Source of the DNA: Trichococcus alkaliphilus
Lineage (GTDB): Bacteria; Bacillota; Bacilli; Lactobacillales; Aerococcaceae
Reading direction: 5' to 3'
Length of the DNA stretch: 64,000 bases
Assembly: GCF_003008695.1 (NCBI RefSeq)
Contig: NZ_PXZT01000015.1
Location: 1-64,000, forward strand
A program made the translations under genes and the position numbers. Below, piece by piece: positions 1 to 8,430 of the stretch. The notes beneath the pieces are model-generated. The model saw only the letters and a program-made list of their open reading frames with translations. It ran no database searches and was not told the origin of the DNA. How positions within the stretch are numbered: position 1 is the stretch's first letter; each line of letters starts with the position of its first letter.

Positions 1-1
1 G

Positions 2-568
2 ATTATCATCGATCGGTTCCACATTATTCTGCAGGTGAATCGCGCGTTAAACCAAACCCGTATTCAAGTGATGAATGGTCTCCGGAAGTCATCCGAACCA
101 AAGGATCGGCGGGATTATACAAAATTGAAGAACTACTGGAAATTATTGCTTATGGACCAAGACAAGCTGGATTTTACCAATTACCGCTACCACAGACTCT
201 TTAAAAAAGGTATGTTTGACAAGGATATTGTGGATTATCTGTTGGGAATCGATCCCACTTTAAAAGCAAATTATGACGCCTACCAGACTATCAAATATGC
301 GGTGAATCATAAAGAAAAAGAGCTATTTAAAAATTTTCTGAATGAACCCCAGAAATTCCTTTCGCCCAACATGACAAAAGCTATTAAGTCACTCAAGGGC
401 GCCGAAGAATACATTCTTAACAGTCTCTCCTATACCTACTCCAACGGAGTAATCGAAGGGATAAACAACAAAATAAAGGTCATCAAGAGAGTATCCTACG
501 GCTACAGGAACTTCATTCATTTCCGAAATCGGATTTTTATCCAATTCAATCTTCTTCAGGCAATATAA
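2..568 (+). CDS. ISL3-family transposase, C-terminal part
   Basis: The reading frame is open from the first bases, so this is the C-terminal part of a longer DDE transposase whose start lies off the window. The translation begins around IDRFHIIQ-type sequence (here IIIDRFHIILQVNRALNQTR), the conserved block around the second catalytic Asp of ISL3 transposases. It ends with the typical SNGVIEGINNKIKVIKR and YGYRNFIHFRNRI segments, which carry the catalytic Glu. The C-terminus looks intact, so the element may be active, but the 5' part cannot be judged. Family assignment is from motif recognition. Confidence 0.88.
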   Translation: MIIDRFHIILQVNRALNQTRIQVMNGLRKSSEPKDRRDYTKLKNYWKLLLMDQDKLDFTNYRYHRLFKKGMFDKDIVDYLLGIDPTLKANYDAYQTIKYAVNHKEKELFKNFLNEPQKFLSPNMTKAIKSLKGAEEYILNSLSYTYSNGVIEGINNKIKVIKRVSYGYRNFIHFRNRIFIQFNLLQAI

Positions 569-604
569 AAAACTCCAAAAGAGAAAAATTCTCTTCTGGA
601 GTTT
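569..604 (+). terminator. Hairpin terminator behind the transposase
   Basis: AAACTCCA and AAGAGAA pair with TTCTC and TGGAGTTT directly after the transposase stop. There is only a short T run, so it is a weak intrinsic terminator. Confidence 0.55.
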
Positions 605-654
605 GTGAATGTGGCTCCCTTATTTCAACAGATAGAATGTCTCATCAACACCAT

Positions 655-683
655 TTGACAGAGAGCCGATATTTCCTTATATC
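655..683 (+). promoter_or_regulatory. Hybrid promoter: IS-borne -35 plus chromosomal -10 for pepT
   Basis: A perfect -35 hexamer TTGACA (655-660) sits inside the terminal inverted repeat of the IS. Seventeen bases later a -10-like TATATC (678-683) lies in the flanking chromosome, 37 bases before the pepT start. Spacing is ideal. The -10 matches 4 of 6 consensus bases. Seen directly; activity is inferred. Confidence 0.55.
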
Positions 684-719
684 GATACGAAAAGCGTCAA
701 AGAAAGGCGGATGAGGAAT

Positions 720-2003
720 ATGAACGAAAAACTATTGGAAAGATTCATCGCATACGCAAAGGTCGACACGCGTTCGGACGACAGCAGCTACACGGTTCCG
801 TCCACGCACAGCCAAGTGACATTCGCCCTGGAACTGGCGAAGGAATTGATTGCGATCGGTTTGGAGGAAGTCGAATACAATGAAACGAACGGCTTCCTGA
901 CGGCGACCCTGCCGAGCAATACGGAAGAAGAAGTTCCAGTCATCGGTTTCATCGCGCATCTGGACACGGCCGATTTCAACTCAGTCAACATCCGTCCCCA
1001 AGTCCACTATGCTTATGCTGGCGGCGATATCGTCCTGAACGAGACCGAACAAATCATCCTTTCGCCGAAGGAGTTCCCGCGCCTGCGCAACTATATCGGG
1101 GAAACGGTCATCACTACAGATGGCACGACCTTGTTGGGCGCCGACGACAAAGCTGGCATTGCTTCGATTGTGACCGCCTGCGAGCAATTCATCGCGCATC
1201 CGGAACGGAAGCACGGGAAGATCCGTCTTGCTTTCGGACCCGATGAAGAACTTGGGGCTCGCGGGGCGAAACTGTTTGATGTGGAACATTTCGCGGCCGA
1301 CTTCGCCTACACGATCGATGGCGGGCCGATCGGAAATCTGACCTACGACAATTTCAATGCAGCCCAAGCGGAACTCACCATCCGCGGCACGAGCGTCCAT
1401 CCCGGTTCCGCAAAGGATACGATGGTCAACGCTTTGCTGGTCGCCAGTCAATTTGCGACGGCTTTGCCACAGCATGAAACGCCTGAGCGCACCAGCGGCT
1501 ACGAAGGCTACTACTTCCTGACTTGCCAGAGCGGGACCGTCGATGAAGTCAAACAGACCTACTATATCCGCGATCATGACCGGGAAGGCTTCGCTGCCCG
1601 CAAGCGATTCTTCACCGAACTGGTGGACGCATTCAATGACCAATTCACCGAACCTAGGATTTCCTTGACGTTGTTCGACCAATACTACAATATGCGCGAC
1701 ATCATCGAGCAGCATCCGGTCGTCGTCGATCTGGCTGTGCAGGCCTATGAATCCTGCGGCATCACGCCGGTATTCAAGCCGATGCGCGGCGGAACGGACG
1801 GCTGCATCATCTCGCATAAAGGATTGCCGACCCCGAACCTGTTCTCCGGCACCGAAAACAGCCATGGGAAATACGAATTCGTGACGCTTGAGACGATGGG
1901 GAAATCCGTTGATGTCATCATGGCGATCGTCGAAAAGAATGCTGCGGTTTCCGATGCTACAGTTGATGCTGCTGTTACCGAGTACAATGGGGAAATCGGG
2001 TAA
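720..2003 (+). CDS. pepT: Peptidase T (tripeptide aminopeptidase)
   Basis: Cytoplasmic zinc tripeptidase of the M20 family that removes N-terminal residues from tripeptides, part of peptide nitrogen use in lactic acid bacteria. About 427 residues, close to the family length of 410. Metal and catalytic motifs are present: IAHLDTA (about residue 80), LGADDKAG, GPDEELG with the catalytic Glu pair, YTIDGGPIG, and a C-terminal SGTENSHGKYEF with the last zinc-binding His. An in-frame ATG at 711 is rejected because AAGGCGG at 704-710 would directly abut it. The same SD is 9 bases from ATG 720, which gives the usual MNEKLLERF start. The gene is alone, between an IS end upstream and a shared terminator downstream. 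Confidence 0.95.
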   Translation: MNEKLLERFIAYAKVDTRSDDSSYTVPSTHSQVTFALELAKELIAIGLEEVEYNETNGFLTATLPSNTEEEVPVIGFIAHLDTADFNSVNIRPQVHYAYAGGDIVLNETEQIILSPKEFPRLRNYIGETVITTDGTTLLGADDKAGIASIVTACEQFIAHPERKHGKIRLAFGPDEELGARGAKLFDVEHFAADFAYTIDGGPIGNLTYDNFNAAQAELTIRGTSVHPGSAKDTMVNALLVASQFATALPQHETPERTSGYEGYYFLTCQSGTVDEVKQTYYIRDHDREGFAARKRFFTELVDAFNDQFTEPRISLTLFDQYYNMRDIIEQHPVVVDLAVQAYESCGITPVFKPMRGGTDGCIISHKGLPTPNLFSGTENSHGKYEFVTLETMGKSVDVIMAIVEKNAAVSDATVDAAVTEYNGEIG

Positions 2004-2028
2004 CTATAAACGGATTTGATGCAAAAAA

Positions 2029-2062
2029 AAAAACGGATTCCTGAGCGGAATCCGTTTTTTTG
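2029..2062. terminator. Bidirectional terminator between pepT and fghA
   Basis: AAACGGATTC and GGAATCCGTTT form a stem around CTGAGC, with an A run before and a T run after. It can end transcription from both convergent genes. Confidence 0.85.
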
Positions 2063-2109
2063 AATATATGGCTTGGTTTATCGGAAAACTTTCCGGCCAG
2101 CGCTGCTTT

Positions 2110-2940
2110 CTACTTCAAACAGTCTTTATGGAATTGCAGATGCTCTTCTATATAGGAAGCGATCGTAAAGTAACTATGGTCGTAACCGTCCAATTTTTCG
2201 TACGTCACATTCTTTCCTGTAGCGGCCTGCAGGAAGGCTTCTTCGTTCAGCTGGACAGCATAAAAATTGTCAGAGGTGCCTTGCGAAATATGGATGGGAG
2301 GAGCTGTAGGATTTTCCGCGATCAAGCTGGTCGCGTCCCAGGCTGCCCAATCTTTTTCATCCGGCCCCAAGTAGGCGGTGAAGGCTTTTTGGCCCCAGGG
2401 AACCTGTGACGGATTCAGGATAGGGGCGAAGGCAGAAATGGACTGGTAGCGCTCCGGATTTTTCAATCCGATGACCAACGCGCCGTGTCCTCCCATTGAA
2501 TGGCCCATGATGCTCTCTTTTCCTGAAAAATTCGGGATCAGAGTGTAGACAAGCTGAGGCAATTCTTTCGTCAAATAGTCATACATCCGATAATTTTTTG
2601 CCCACGGTTCCTGGGTCGCATTCAGATAGAAACCGGCGCCTTGACCCAGATCCCAATTTTCGTCATCCGCCACATCCGTTCCGCGCGGAGAAGTATCCGG
2701 CATGGCGACGGCCAGTTGGTGTTGGCTTGCGTATTTTTGGAAGGCGCCTTTTTGGCTGAAATTGTCGTCGGTGCACGTCAATCCTGAAAGCCACCAAACC
2801 AAAGCTGTCGGCTTGTTGTCTGTCTGTTTCGGCAGGAAAAGGCTGAAAACCATGTCGCAATCCAGCGTTTCAGAATAGTGACGGTATTTTCTTTGTTCGC
2901 CCTCAAATACTTTATGCGTTTCGATTAAGGTTGTTGTCAT
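2110..2940 (-). CDS. fghA: S-formylglutathione hydrolase (esterase D type)
   Basis: Serine hydrolase that releases formate from the S-formyl-thiol made by AdhC, the second step of thiol-dependent formaldehyde detoxification. About 276 residues, as usual. The nucleophile elbow GHSMGGHGA and the late GYDHSYF segment with the catalytic His are visible, and SGLTCTDDNFSQKG near the N-terminus is a family signature. A GGAG at the end of adhC lies 9 bases before the ATG at 2940. An in-frame ATG at 2955 contains that SD and is rejected. The gene follows adhC by four bases, so the two are one operon. Whether the thiol is glutathione in this organism cannot be told from the sequence. Confidence 0.93.
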   Translation of the reverse strand: MTTTLIETHKVFEGEQRKYRHYSETLDCDMVFSLFLPKQTDNKPTALVWWLSGLTCTDDNFSQKGAFQKYASQHQLAVAMPDTSPRGTDVADDENWDLGQGAGFYLNATQEPWAKNYRMYDYLTKELPQLVYTLIPNFSGKESIMGHSMGGHGALVIGLKNPERYQSISAFAPILNPSQVPWGQKAFTAYLGPDEKDWAAWDATSLIAENPTAPPIHISQGTSDNFYAVQLNEEAFLQAATGKNVTYEKLDGYDHSYFTIASYIEEHLQFHKDCLK

Positions 2941-2944
2941 ATCT

Positions 2945-4063
<1,119 letters not shown>

Positions 4064-4091
4064 TTAATTTCCTTCTTTCTTCAAACTGGTA

Positions 4092-4151
4092 TTTCTTTCC
4101 ATTTCAGAATACTATATAATGACTCTTGTGTGAATACTGACATAATTGTCA
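4092..4151 (+). promoter_or_regulatory. Divergent adhC/hxlR control region with a small palindrome
   Basis: A good -10 TATAAT (4115-4120) points toward the regulator, without a clear -35. A small inverted repeat TGACA-TAAT-TGTCA (4138-4151) lies between it and the start codon and is a candidate operator for the HxlR-type protein. Site assignment is inference. Confidence 0.45.
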
Positions 4152-4183
4152 CTATGGTTAATTTTATGAAAAGAGGCTGCCCG

Positions 4184-4522
4184 ATGATCCAATACCAAGA
4201 GAAAGAATTTTACAATACAAAAGATTTAGCCTTGTCTGTTGTGGGTGGAAGATGGAAGATTGCGATCATCTGGTCCTTGATCCACAACGGCACGCTGCGG
4301 CTGAGCGAGTTCAACAAAATCCTCCCTGACATCAACCAACGGATGCTGATCCGGCAGTTGCGGGAGCTGGAGCGTGACCTGATCATCGCAAGGACGGTTT
4401 ATCCCGTTGTTCCGCCGAAAGTCGAGTATCATCTGACCGACATCGGCAAGGAATTGGCGCCGGTCGTCCAATCCATTTGCGACTGGGGAGACCAATATCT
4501 GAAAGTGATAACGGAAGAATAG
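4184..4522 (+). CDS. HxlR-family transcriptional regulator
   Basis: Winged-helix dimeric regulator of 112 residues. The family core is clear: VVGGRWKIAIIW (recognition region start), LSEFNKILPDINQRMLIRQL and VPPKVEYHLT. It is divergent from adhC-fghA and so probably controls formaldehyde defence. The start is ATG 4184, with AAGAGGC seven bases upstream. In-frame ATGs at 4154 and 4166 lack an SD. In the B. subtilis HxlR formaldehyde sensor, as I remember it, an N-terminal Cys next to a Lys is the sensing site. Here the Lys-equivalent is present (NTKDLAL) but the Cys is not, so the signal may differ. Confidence 0.88.
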   Translation: MIQYQEKEFYNTKDLALSVVGGRWKIAIIWSLIHNGTLRLSEFNKILPDINQRMLIRQLRELERDLIIARTVYPVVPPKVEYHLTDIGKELAPVVQSICDWGDQYLKVITEE

Positions 4523-4551
4523 ACTGTTGCATAGATAGGGGAACAAATAGT

Positions 4552-4597
4552 AAAACCGCATCAAAATGGAATTGAAACGCCATTTTGATGCGGTTTT
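4552..4597. terminator. Bidirectional terminator
   Basis: AAAACCGCATCAAAATGG pairs with CCATTTTGATGCGGTTTT, flanked by A and T runs. It serves the hxlR-type gene and the convergent VOC gene. Confidence 0.85.
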
Positions 4598-4636
4598 CTT
4601 CAGCATATATTTGTATGCAGTATCCGCTTTATCCTG

Positions 4637-5071
4637 TTATGGATTTAATATTTCCTCTTCTGTCCCAATTCCGATCTGCCAGGTGACCCCATATTTGTCC
4701 GTCACGATGCCGAATTTTTTCGTGTAGAATGTTTCTTGAAGCGGCAACAAAACGATTCCACCTTCTTTGAGTGCATCAAAATAAGTTTGCACCAACAAAG
4801 GATCCTTGATTATCATCGACAGGCTGAGATTATTTCCGGGAACAAATTTTCCCCCTAAAGGGAGGTCCGCAAACATGATGATGCTTTCTGCTATCTTCAA
4901 AGTCGTATAGATAACGCGATTATTGGCTTCCATGGATTGTGGTGGGATGTTCGGATTCGATGGTACATCGCCATACGTCTGGAATTTCGGTTTCTCAGTG
5001 CCAAAAACTTCTGCATAGTATTCCACAGCTTCTCTGCAGTCCCCGTCAAAATTGATGAACGGATAAATCAT
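4637..5071 (-). CDS. PhnB-like VOC family protein
   Basis: 144-residue vicinal-oxygen-chelate fold protein of the PhnB / 3-demethylubiquinone-methyltransferase-like type. It begins YPFINFDGDCREAVEYYAEVFG and ends KYGVTWQIG, both characteristic of the subgroup. Substrate unknown; members are often annotated as glyoxalase or bleomycin-resistance-like without proof. The start is ATG 5071, eight bases after AAGGAG. A GTG nine bases upstream overlaps the SD and is rejected. The gene stands alone. Confidence 0.82.
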   Translation of the reverse strand: MIYPFINFDGDCREAVEYYAEVFGTEKPKFQTYGDVPSNPNIPPQSMEANNRVIYTTLKIAESIIMFADLPLGGKFVPGNNLSLSMIIKDPLLVQTYFDALKEGGIVLLPLQETFYTKKFGIVTDKYGVTWQIGIGTEEEILNP

Positions 5072-5080
5072 GTCAACCAC

Positions 5081-5338
5081 TCCTTATTTTTCAAATCGAA
5101 TCAGCCATTTGCAGTAATAAGTTATCTTTGGGCTAAAGTATTTTCGTCATGACAGGAAAGAATGGGGATGTGCTGGAACAAGTTGGTTTGACAAAGCGTA
5201 CGGTCATCATGATCTCTGGCTTACAAGTCAAGTATAGTCATTGCGAAATCGCTTTACAAATTTTAGCGACCGAAATGTTCTTGATGAATAACCTGCCAGC
5301 CTCCTCAAAATAAAAAAGTAGCCGCCGAACACCGTAAT
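5081..5338. other. Intergenic stretch without a convincing gene
   Basis: An in-frame ATG at 5149 opens a 54-codon ORF to 5313, but it has no SD, no recognised similarity and no neighbour on its strand. It may be a decayed coding remnant. Nothing else is evident. Confidence 0.4.
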
Positions 5339-5386
5339 AGTTGTACGAACAAATTAAATGTGATATCTTAATTTGTAAGTACAACT
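5339..5386 (+). promoter_or_regulatory. Twin AraR-like operators and promoter of the arabinanase gene
   Basis: Two 16-bp boxes, AGTTGTACGAACAAAT (5339-5354) and ATTTGTAAGTACAACT (5371-5386), each match the AraR consensus ATTTGTACGTACAAAT at 14 of 16 positions. They are also inverted copies of each other, so the whole stretch is a 19-bp-arm palindrome. A candidate -35 TTGTAC (5341-5346) and -10 TATCTT (5364-5369), 17 bases apart, lie within the boxes, so repressor binding would cover the promoter. Activity is inferred. Confidence 0.75.
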
Positions 5387-5403
5387 ATTTTGTGCGGACG
5401 TAA

Positions 5404-8127
5404 ATGTTAGCGGTTGCAATTATAAAGGAGGCGTTTTTTATCATTACCAGATCAAGAATATCCAAGTTGTTGCTTTGCGGTATGGCCATCAGCATGGCTG
5501 CCGCGGTCCAGTCCAAGTCACAGGTGCACGCGTCGGAAACGGATGAAGCCGTAACTTTCTCAAATGCATCGGTCCACGATCCGTCCATCATTCAAGATCA
5601 GAAATCCGGGATGTACTATGTATTCGGATCGCATATCGCAGCCGCGAAATCGTCGGATTTGATCAATTGGCAGAATTTCACCAACGGCTACACAAGTACG
5701 GACAACACGATTTACGGGGATTTGAGCGAAAATCTTTCCGAATCCTTCGCCTGGGCAGGGGAAGATGATGCAGACAGCACAGGCGGATACGCGGTCTGGG
5801 CGCCGGATGTCATCTGGAATAAGGACTATCGAAATGTAGACGGCAGCAAAGGCGCCTACATGCTGTACTACAGCGTCTCCTCCACCTATATCCGCTCGGC
5901 AATCGGTCTGGCTGTGTCCAAGAATATCGAAGGACCGTACGCGTATGTCGATACGATCATCTACTCCGGATTCGCGGAGGAAGAAGCGTATGATGCGAAC
6001 AGTGACGTCAACAAGCAATGGGAGAGCACGAATATCGATGAACTGATCGAAGATGGCGTGCTGGAAGAGCCTAATCCCGAGTGGTTCACGGAAAACGGCG
6101 CCTACAACAATGCAGAATACACGAATGCAATCGATGCCAATATCTTGTATGACAAGCAAGGAAAACTGTGGATGACATACGGTTCGTGGTCAGGCGGAAC
6201 CTTCATCCTTGAGCTGGACGAAAAAACAGGCATTCCGCTTTATCCGGGCGAAGACGGAGTGACTGAGGACGGCCGGATGATCGACCGCTATTTCGGTACC
6301 AAGATTGCCGCTGGGTATGGGCGTTCTTCAGAAGGGACTTATGCCGTCTACGACAAAAAGGCTGGCTATTATTATCTTTATTTGACTTATGGCGGGTTGG
6401 CTTCGGATGGTGGTTATCAAATGCGTCAGTTCCGTTCGGAGTCGATCACAGGGCCTTATGTGGATGCGGCCGGCAATGAAGCTGTGTATCCTGAGTCCTT
6501 CGACAAAGGTGTAGGCAATTTCCCTGGGGTCAATGATCATCAGGATATCGGCAACAAACTGATCGGAAACTTCCTCTTCATTCGAGAATTGGGTGAGGAC
6601 GGAACCGGGGACGGCGTCGGTTATCTGTCGGCGGGACACAACTCCTATTACATCGATGCAAAAGCCGATAAGGAATTTCTCGTGTTCCATACCCGCTTCC
6701 CGAATAAAGGCGAGACGCATGAAGTGCGTGTCCATCAGACATTCAAGAACAGCAATGACTGGCCGGTTCCGACACCGTATCGCTATGCTGGCGAGACGAT
6801 AACGGAAGTGGCGCAGGAAGAGGTCACCGGCACTTATAAGTTCATCAACCACGGCAACCAAATCACAGGCCAACTGACCGAGTCCACACTAATTCAGTTG
6901 CAGGCTGACGGTACGGTTGCGGGTGCGCAGGAAGGCACATGGCGGCTTTACGATGGCTACCGGGCCGAGCTGAAACTGGCGGACGGCACCTATGATGGGG
7001 TCTTCATCAGCCAATGGGATCCGACGACAGAAGCGTGGGTCATGACTTTCAGCGGCATGTCCGAGACCGGGCAGGTCATTTGGGGAAGCCAAACGAGCAC
7101 GGCAACGGACTCGGAACAGATGGAGAAAATCAAAGCCGAGCTTACGGCGTCCATGCCTGAATCCGTCATGAAGGACATCGTACTACCGACAACCGCTGCG
7201 GGCGGCAGCACCATCGAATGGACTTCCTCCGATCCTGCTGTCATCTCGGAAACGGGTATCGTCACTCGTCCCGAAGCGAGCCAACCGGCAGCGCTCGTGA
7301 CGCTGACAGCACTTATCCAAAACGAGTTGCAATCGGAGCAACTCAGCTTCGAGATCCAAGTCGAACCGAAGGAAGCCGGCAAGCTTTCGGCTTATTATTC
7401 CTTCGATGAGACTTATCAGAATGCGGCAGGCGATCAGAGCGATGCACAAGTGACCGGAGACCGGATCAACAACACGGGCGGAACTGTGCCGTTCGTTGAA
7501 GGTATCAAAGGGCAGGCCGCTTCGTTCGACGGCAAATCCGGACTGTCGATTGGAAAGGGCTTGATCACTCAGAATGCCTATACCGTAGCTTTCTGGATCA
7601 ATCCAGCCGAGCTGAATCAGTTCACGACCGCTTTCTTCGGCGCTGCCACAGAGCAAAGTTGGATCAGCCTGACGCCTGTCGGGCCGGCCAATCAGACGAT
7701 GCTTTGGTCCGGCCAGCAATGGTACGATGCGCCGATCGGTTCCACCATCCCTGCTGACGCGTGGACGCATTTGGCCTTTACTGTGGATGCCGGCAAGATC
7801 TCTGTCTATGTCAATGGCGAGGCGAAGTTCATAGGGGAGAATTTCCCGAACATCTTCGAAGGCGCAGCAGCATCGTTCAGTCTGGGCGTCAACTACTGGG
7901 ATCAACCATTCAAAGGGCTGATTGATGAACTGTATATCCAAGACGGCATCGTCCTTCCGGCGGATGAAATCAAAGCGTTGTACGATGAGGCTGCCGCAGA
8001 AAATCCGGATGCGCTCGTCGCCGAAGAAGCCATCAGTCAATCTACTTTGTTGTATGGCGCACTCGCATTCGGAGCTGTGGCAATTGCAAGGGTACCGATG
8101 TCCAACCGAAAAAAATCAGGCAAATAG
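5404..8127 (+). CDS. Secreted multidomain endo-arabinanase (GH43)
   Basis: About 900-residue extracellular enzyme that should cut alpha-1,5-arabinan. From residue 14 there is a signal peptide (TRSRISK, then LLLCGMAISMAAA). The GH43 five-blade catalytic domain runs about 50-470 with the base Asp in VHDPSI, the modulating Asp in AIDANILYD and the general acid Glu in RSSEGTYAVYD. A lipocalin-like GH43 C-terminal domain (475-560), an Ig-like domain (570-650), a LamG/concanavalin-like domain (660-850) and a C-terminal hydrophobic segment with a basic tail follow. No LPxTG is seen. Start problem: the only upstream ATG (5404, used here) has no SD, while a strong AAGGAGG at 5425-5431 is 8 and 11 bases before in-frame ATC and ATT. 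Two AraR-like operators precede it. Confidence 0.9.
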   Translation: MLAVAIIKEAFFIITRSRISKLLLCGMAISMAAAVQSKSQVHASETDEAVTFSNASVHDPSIIQDQKSGMYYVFGSHIAAAKSSDLINWQNFTNGYTSTDNTIYGDLSENLSESFAWAGEDDADSTGGYAVWAPDVIWNKDYRNVDGSKGAYMLYYSVSSTYIRSAIGLAVSKNIEGPYAYVDTIIYSGFAEEEAYDANSDVNKQWESTNIDELIEDGVLEEPNPEWFTENGAYNNAEYTNAIDANILYDKQGKLWMTYGSWSGGTFILELDEKTGIPLYPGEDGVTEDGRMIDRYFGTKIAAGYGRSSEGTYAVYDKKAGYYYLYLTYGGLASDGGYQMRQFRSESITGPYVDAAGNEAVYPESFDKGVGNFPGVNDHQDIGNKLIGNFLFIRELGEDGTGDGVGYLSAGHNSYYIDAKADKEFLVFHTRFPNKGETHEVRVHQTFKNSNDWPVPTPYRYAGETITEVAQEEVTGTYKFINHGNQITGQLTESTLIQLQADGTVAGAQEGTWRLYDGYRAELKLADGTYDGVFISQWDPTTEAWVMTFSGMSETGQVIWGSQTSTATDSEQMEKIKAELTASMPESVMKDIVLPTTAAGGSTIEWTSSDPAVISETGIVTRPEASQPAALVTLTALIQNELQSEQLSFEIQVEPKEAGKLSAYYSFDETYQNAAGDQSDAQVTGDRINNTGGTVPFVEGIKGQAASFDGKSGLSIGKGLITQNAYTVAFWINPAELNQFTTAFFGAATEQSWISLTPVGPANQTMLWSGQQWYDAPIGSTIPADAWTHLAFTVDAGKISVYVNGEAKFIGENFPNIFEGAAASFSLGVNYWDQPFKGLIDELYIQDGIVLPADEIKALYDEAAAENPDALVAEEAISQSTLLYGALAFGAVAIARVPMSNRKKSGK

Positions 8128-8142
8128 CCTGTACCAAGGGTA

Positions 8143-8189
8143 AAAATCAGGGGCTGGCTCTTAACGAGCTGGTCCCTGATTTTTTTTGT
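8143..8189 (+). terminator. Terminator behind the arabinanase gene
   Basis: AAAAATCAGGG and CCCTGATTTTTTTT pair around an inner GCTC/GAGC stem, 15 bases after the stop codon. Strong T run. Confidence 0.85.
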
Positions 8190-8385
8190 GCGCATAACTG
8201 CGCTTAGCTCCGGTGAGGGTGACGTTCGGAGGAGAACGATAAAAATGCGGACCGGAAATCCGACGAACGCGACGGTCGTCGGAGTAACAACTAAAATGTG
8301 GTCCGGAACTCCGGCCAGCACCTGGCTCACCGGAGATGGGGCTCCCAAAGGATTTTTTGATTTTGATTGAGCCAGCTGTGGTAAA
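8190..8385. repeat. Structured intergenic repeat element of unknown kind
   Basis: This GC-richer stretch contains two imperfect 21-bp direct repeats, AAAATGCGGACCGGAAATCC at 8242 and AAAATGTGGTCCGGAACTCC at 8293, 51 bp apart. They are enclosed by a perfect 10-bp inverted pair CTCCGGTGAG (8208-8217) / CTCACCGGAG (8326-8335). An outer pair GCTGGCTC (8153-8160) / GAGCCAGC (8369-8376) brackets the terminator as well. It looks like a folded RNA or a miniature repeat element. Short ORFs cross it on both strands, but their SDs and composition do not support coding. Confidence 0.55.
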
Positions 8386-8430
8386 ATAAAGCCATAATAA
8401 ATAAATCACAAATGGAAAAGGGGCGCACAT

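Larger units (their letters stand above)
1..667 (+). mobile_element. Right end of an ISL3-family insertion sequence
   Basis: The window opens inside an insertion sequence. It holds the last part of the transposase, a hairpin, and a right terminal inverted repeat ending in GAGAGCC at 661-667, whose complement begins GGCTCTCTGTCAAATGG, the usual look of ISL3-type termini. The left end is outside the window, so repeat length and target duplication cannot be measured. ISL3 elements usually make an 8-bp duplication, which would begin at 668 (GATATTTC). Confidence 0.85.

Noticed and set aside
981-1865. Long open frame antisense to pepT
   Set aside because: Mirror of a strongly biased coding region; no SD, no recognisable protein, and pepT is certain.
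2004-2110. Possible attachment site or small RNA between pepT and fghA
   Set aside because: The only structure is an ordinary bidirectional terminator.
5149-5313. 54-codon ORF before the arabinanase
   Set aside because: No SD, no promoter, no similarity recognised; kept only as a note on the intergenic stretch.
7183-8040. Long open frame antisense to the arabinanase C-terminal half
   Set aside because: Arises from codon bias of the real gene; no start signal and low-complexity translation.
8242-8313. CRISPR-like direct repeats
   Set aside because: Only two imperfect copies, no regular spacers and no cas genes anywhere in the window.
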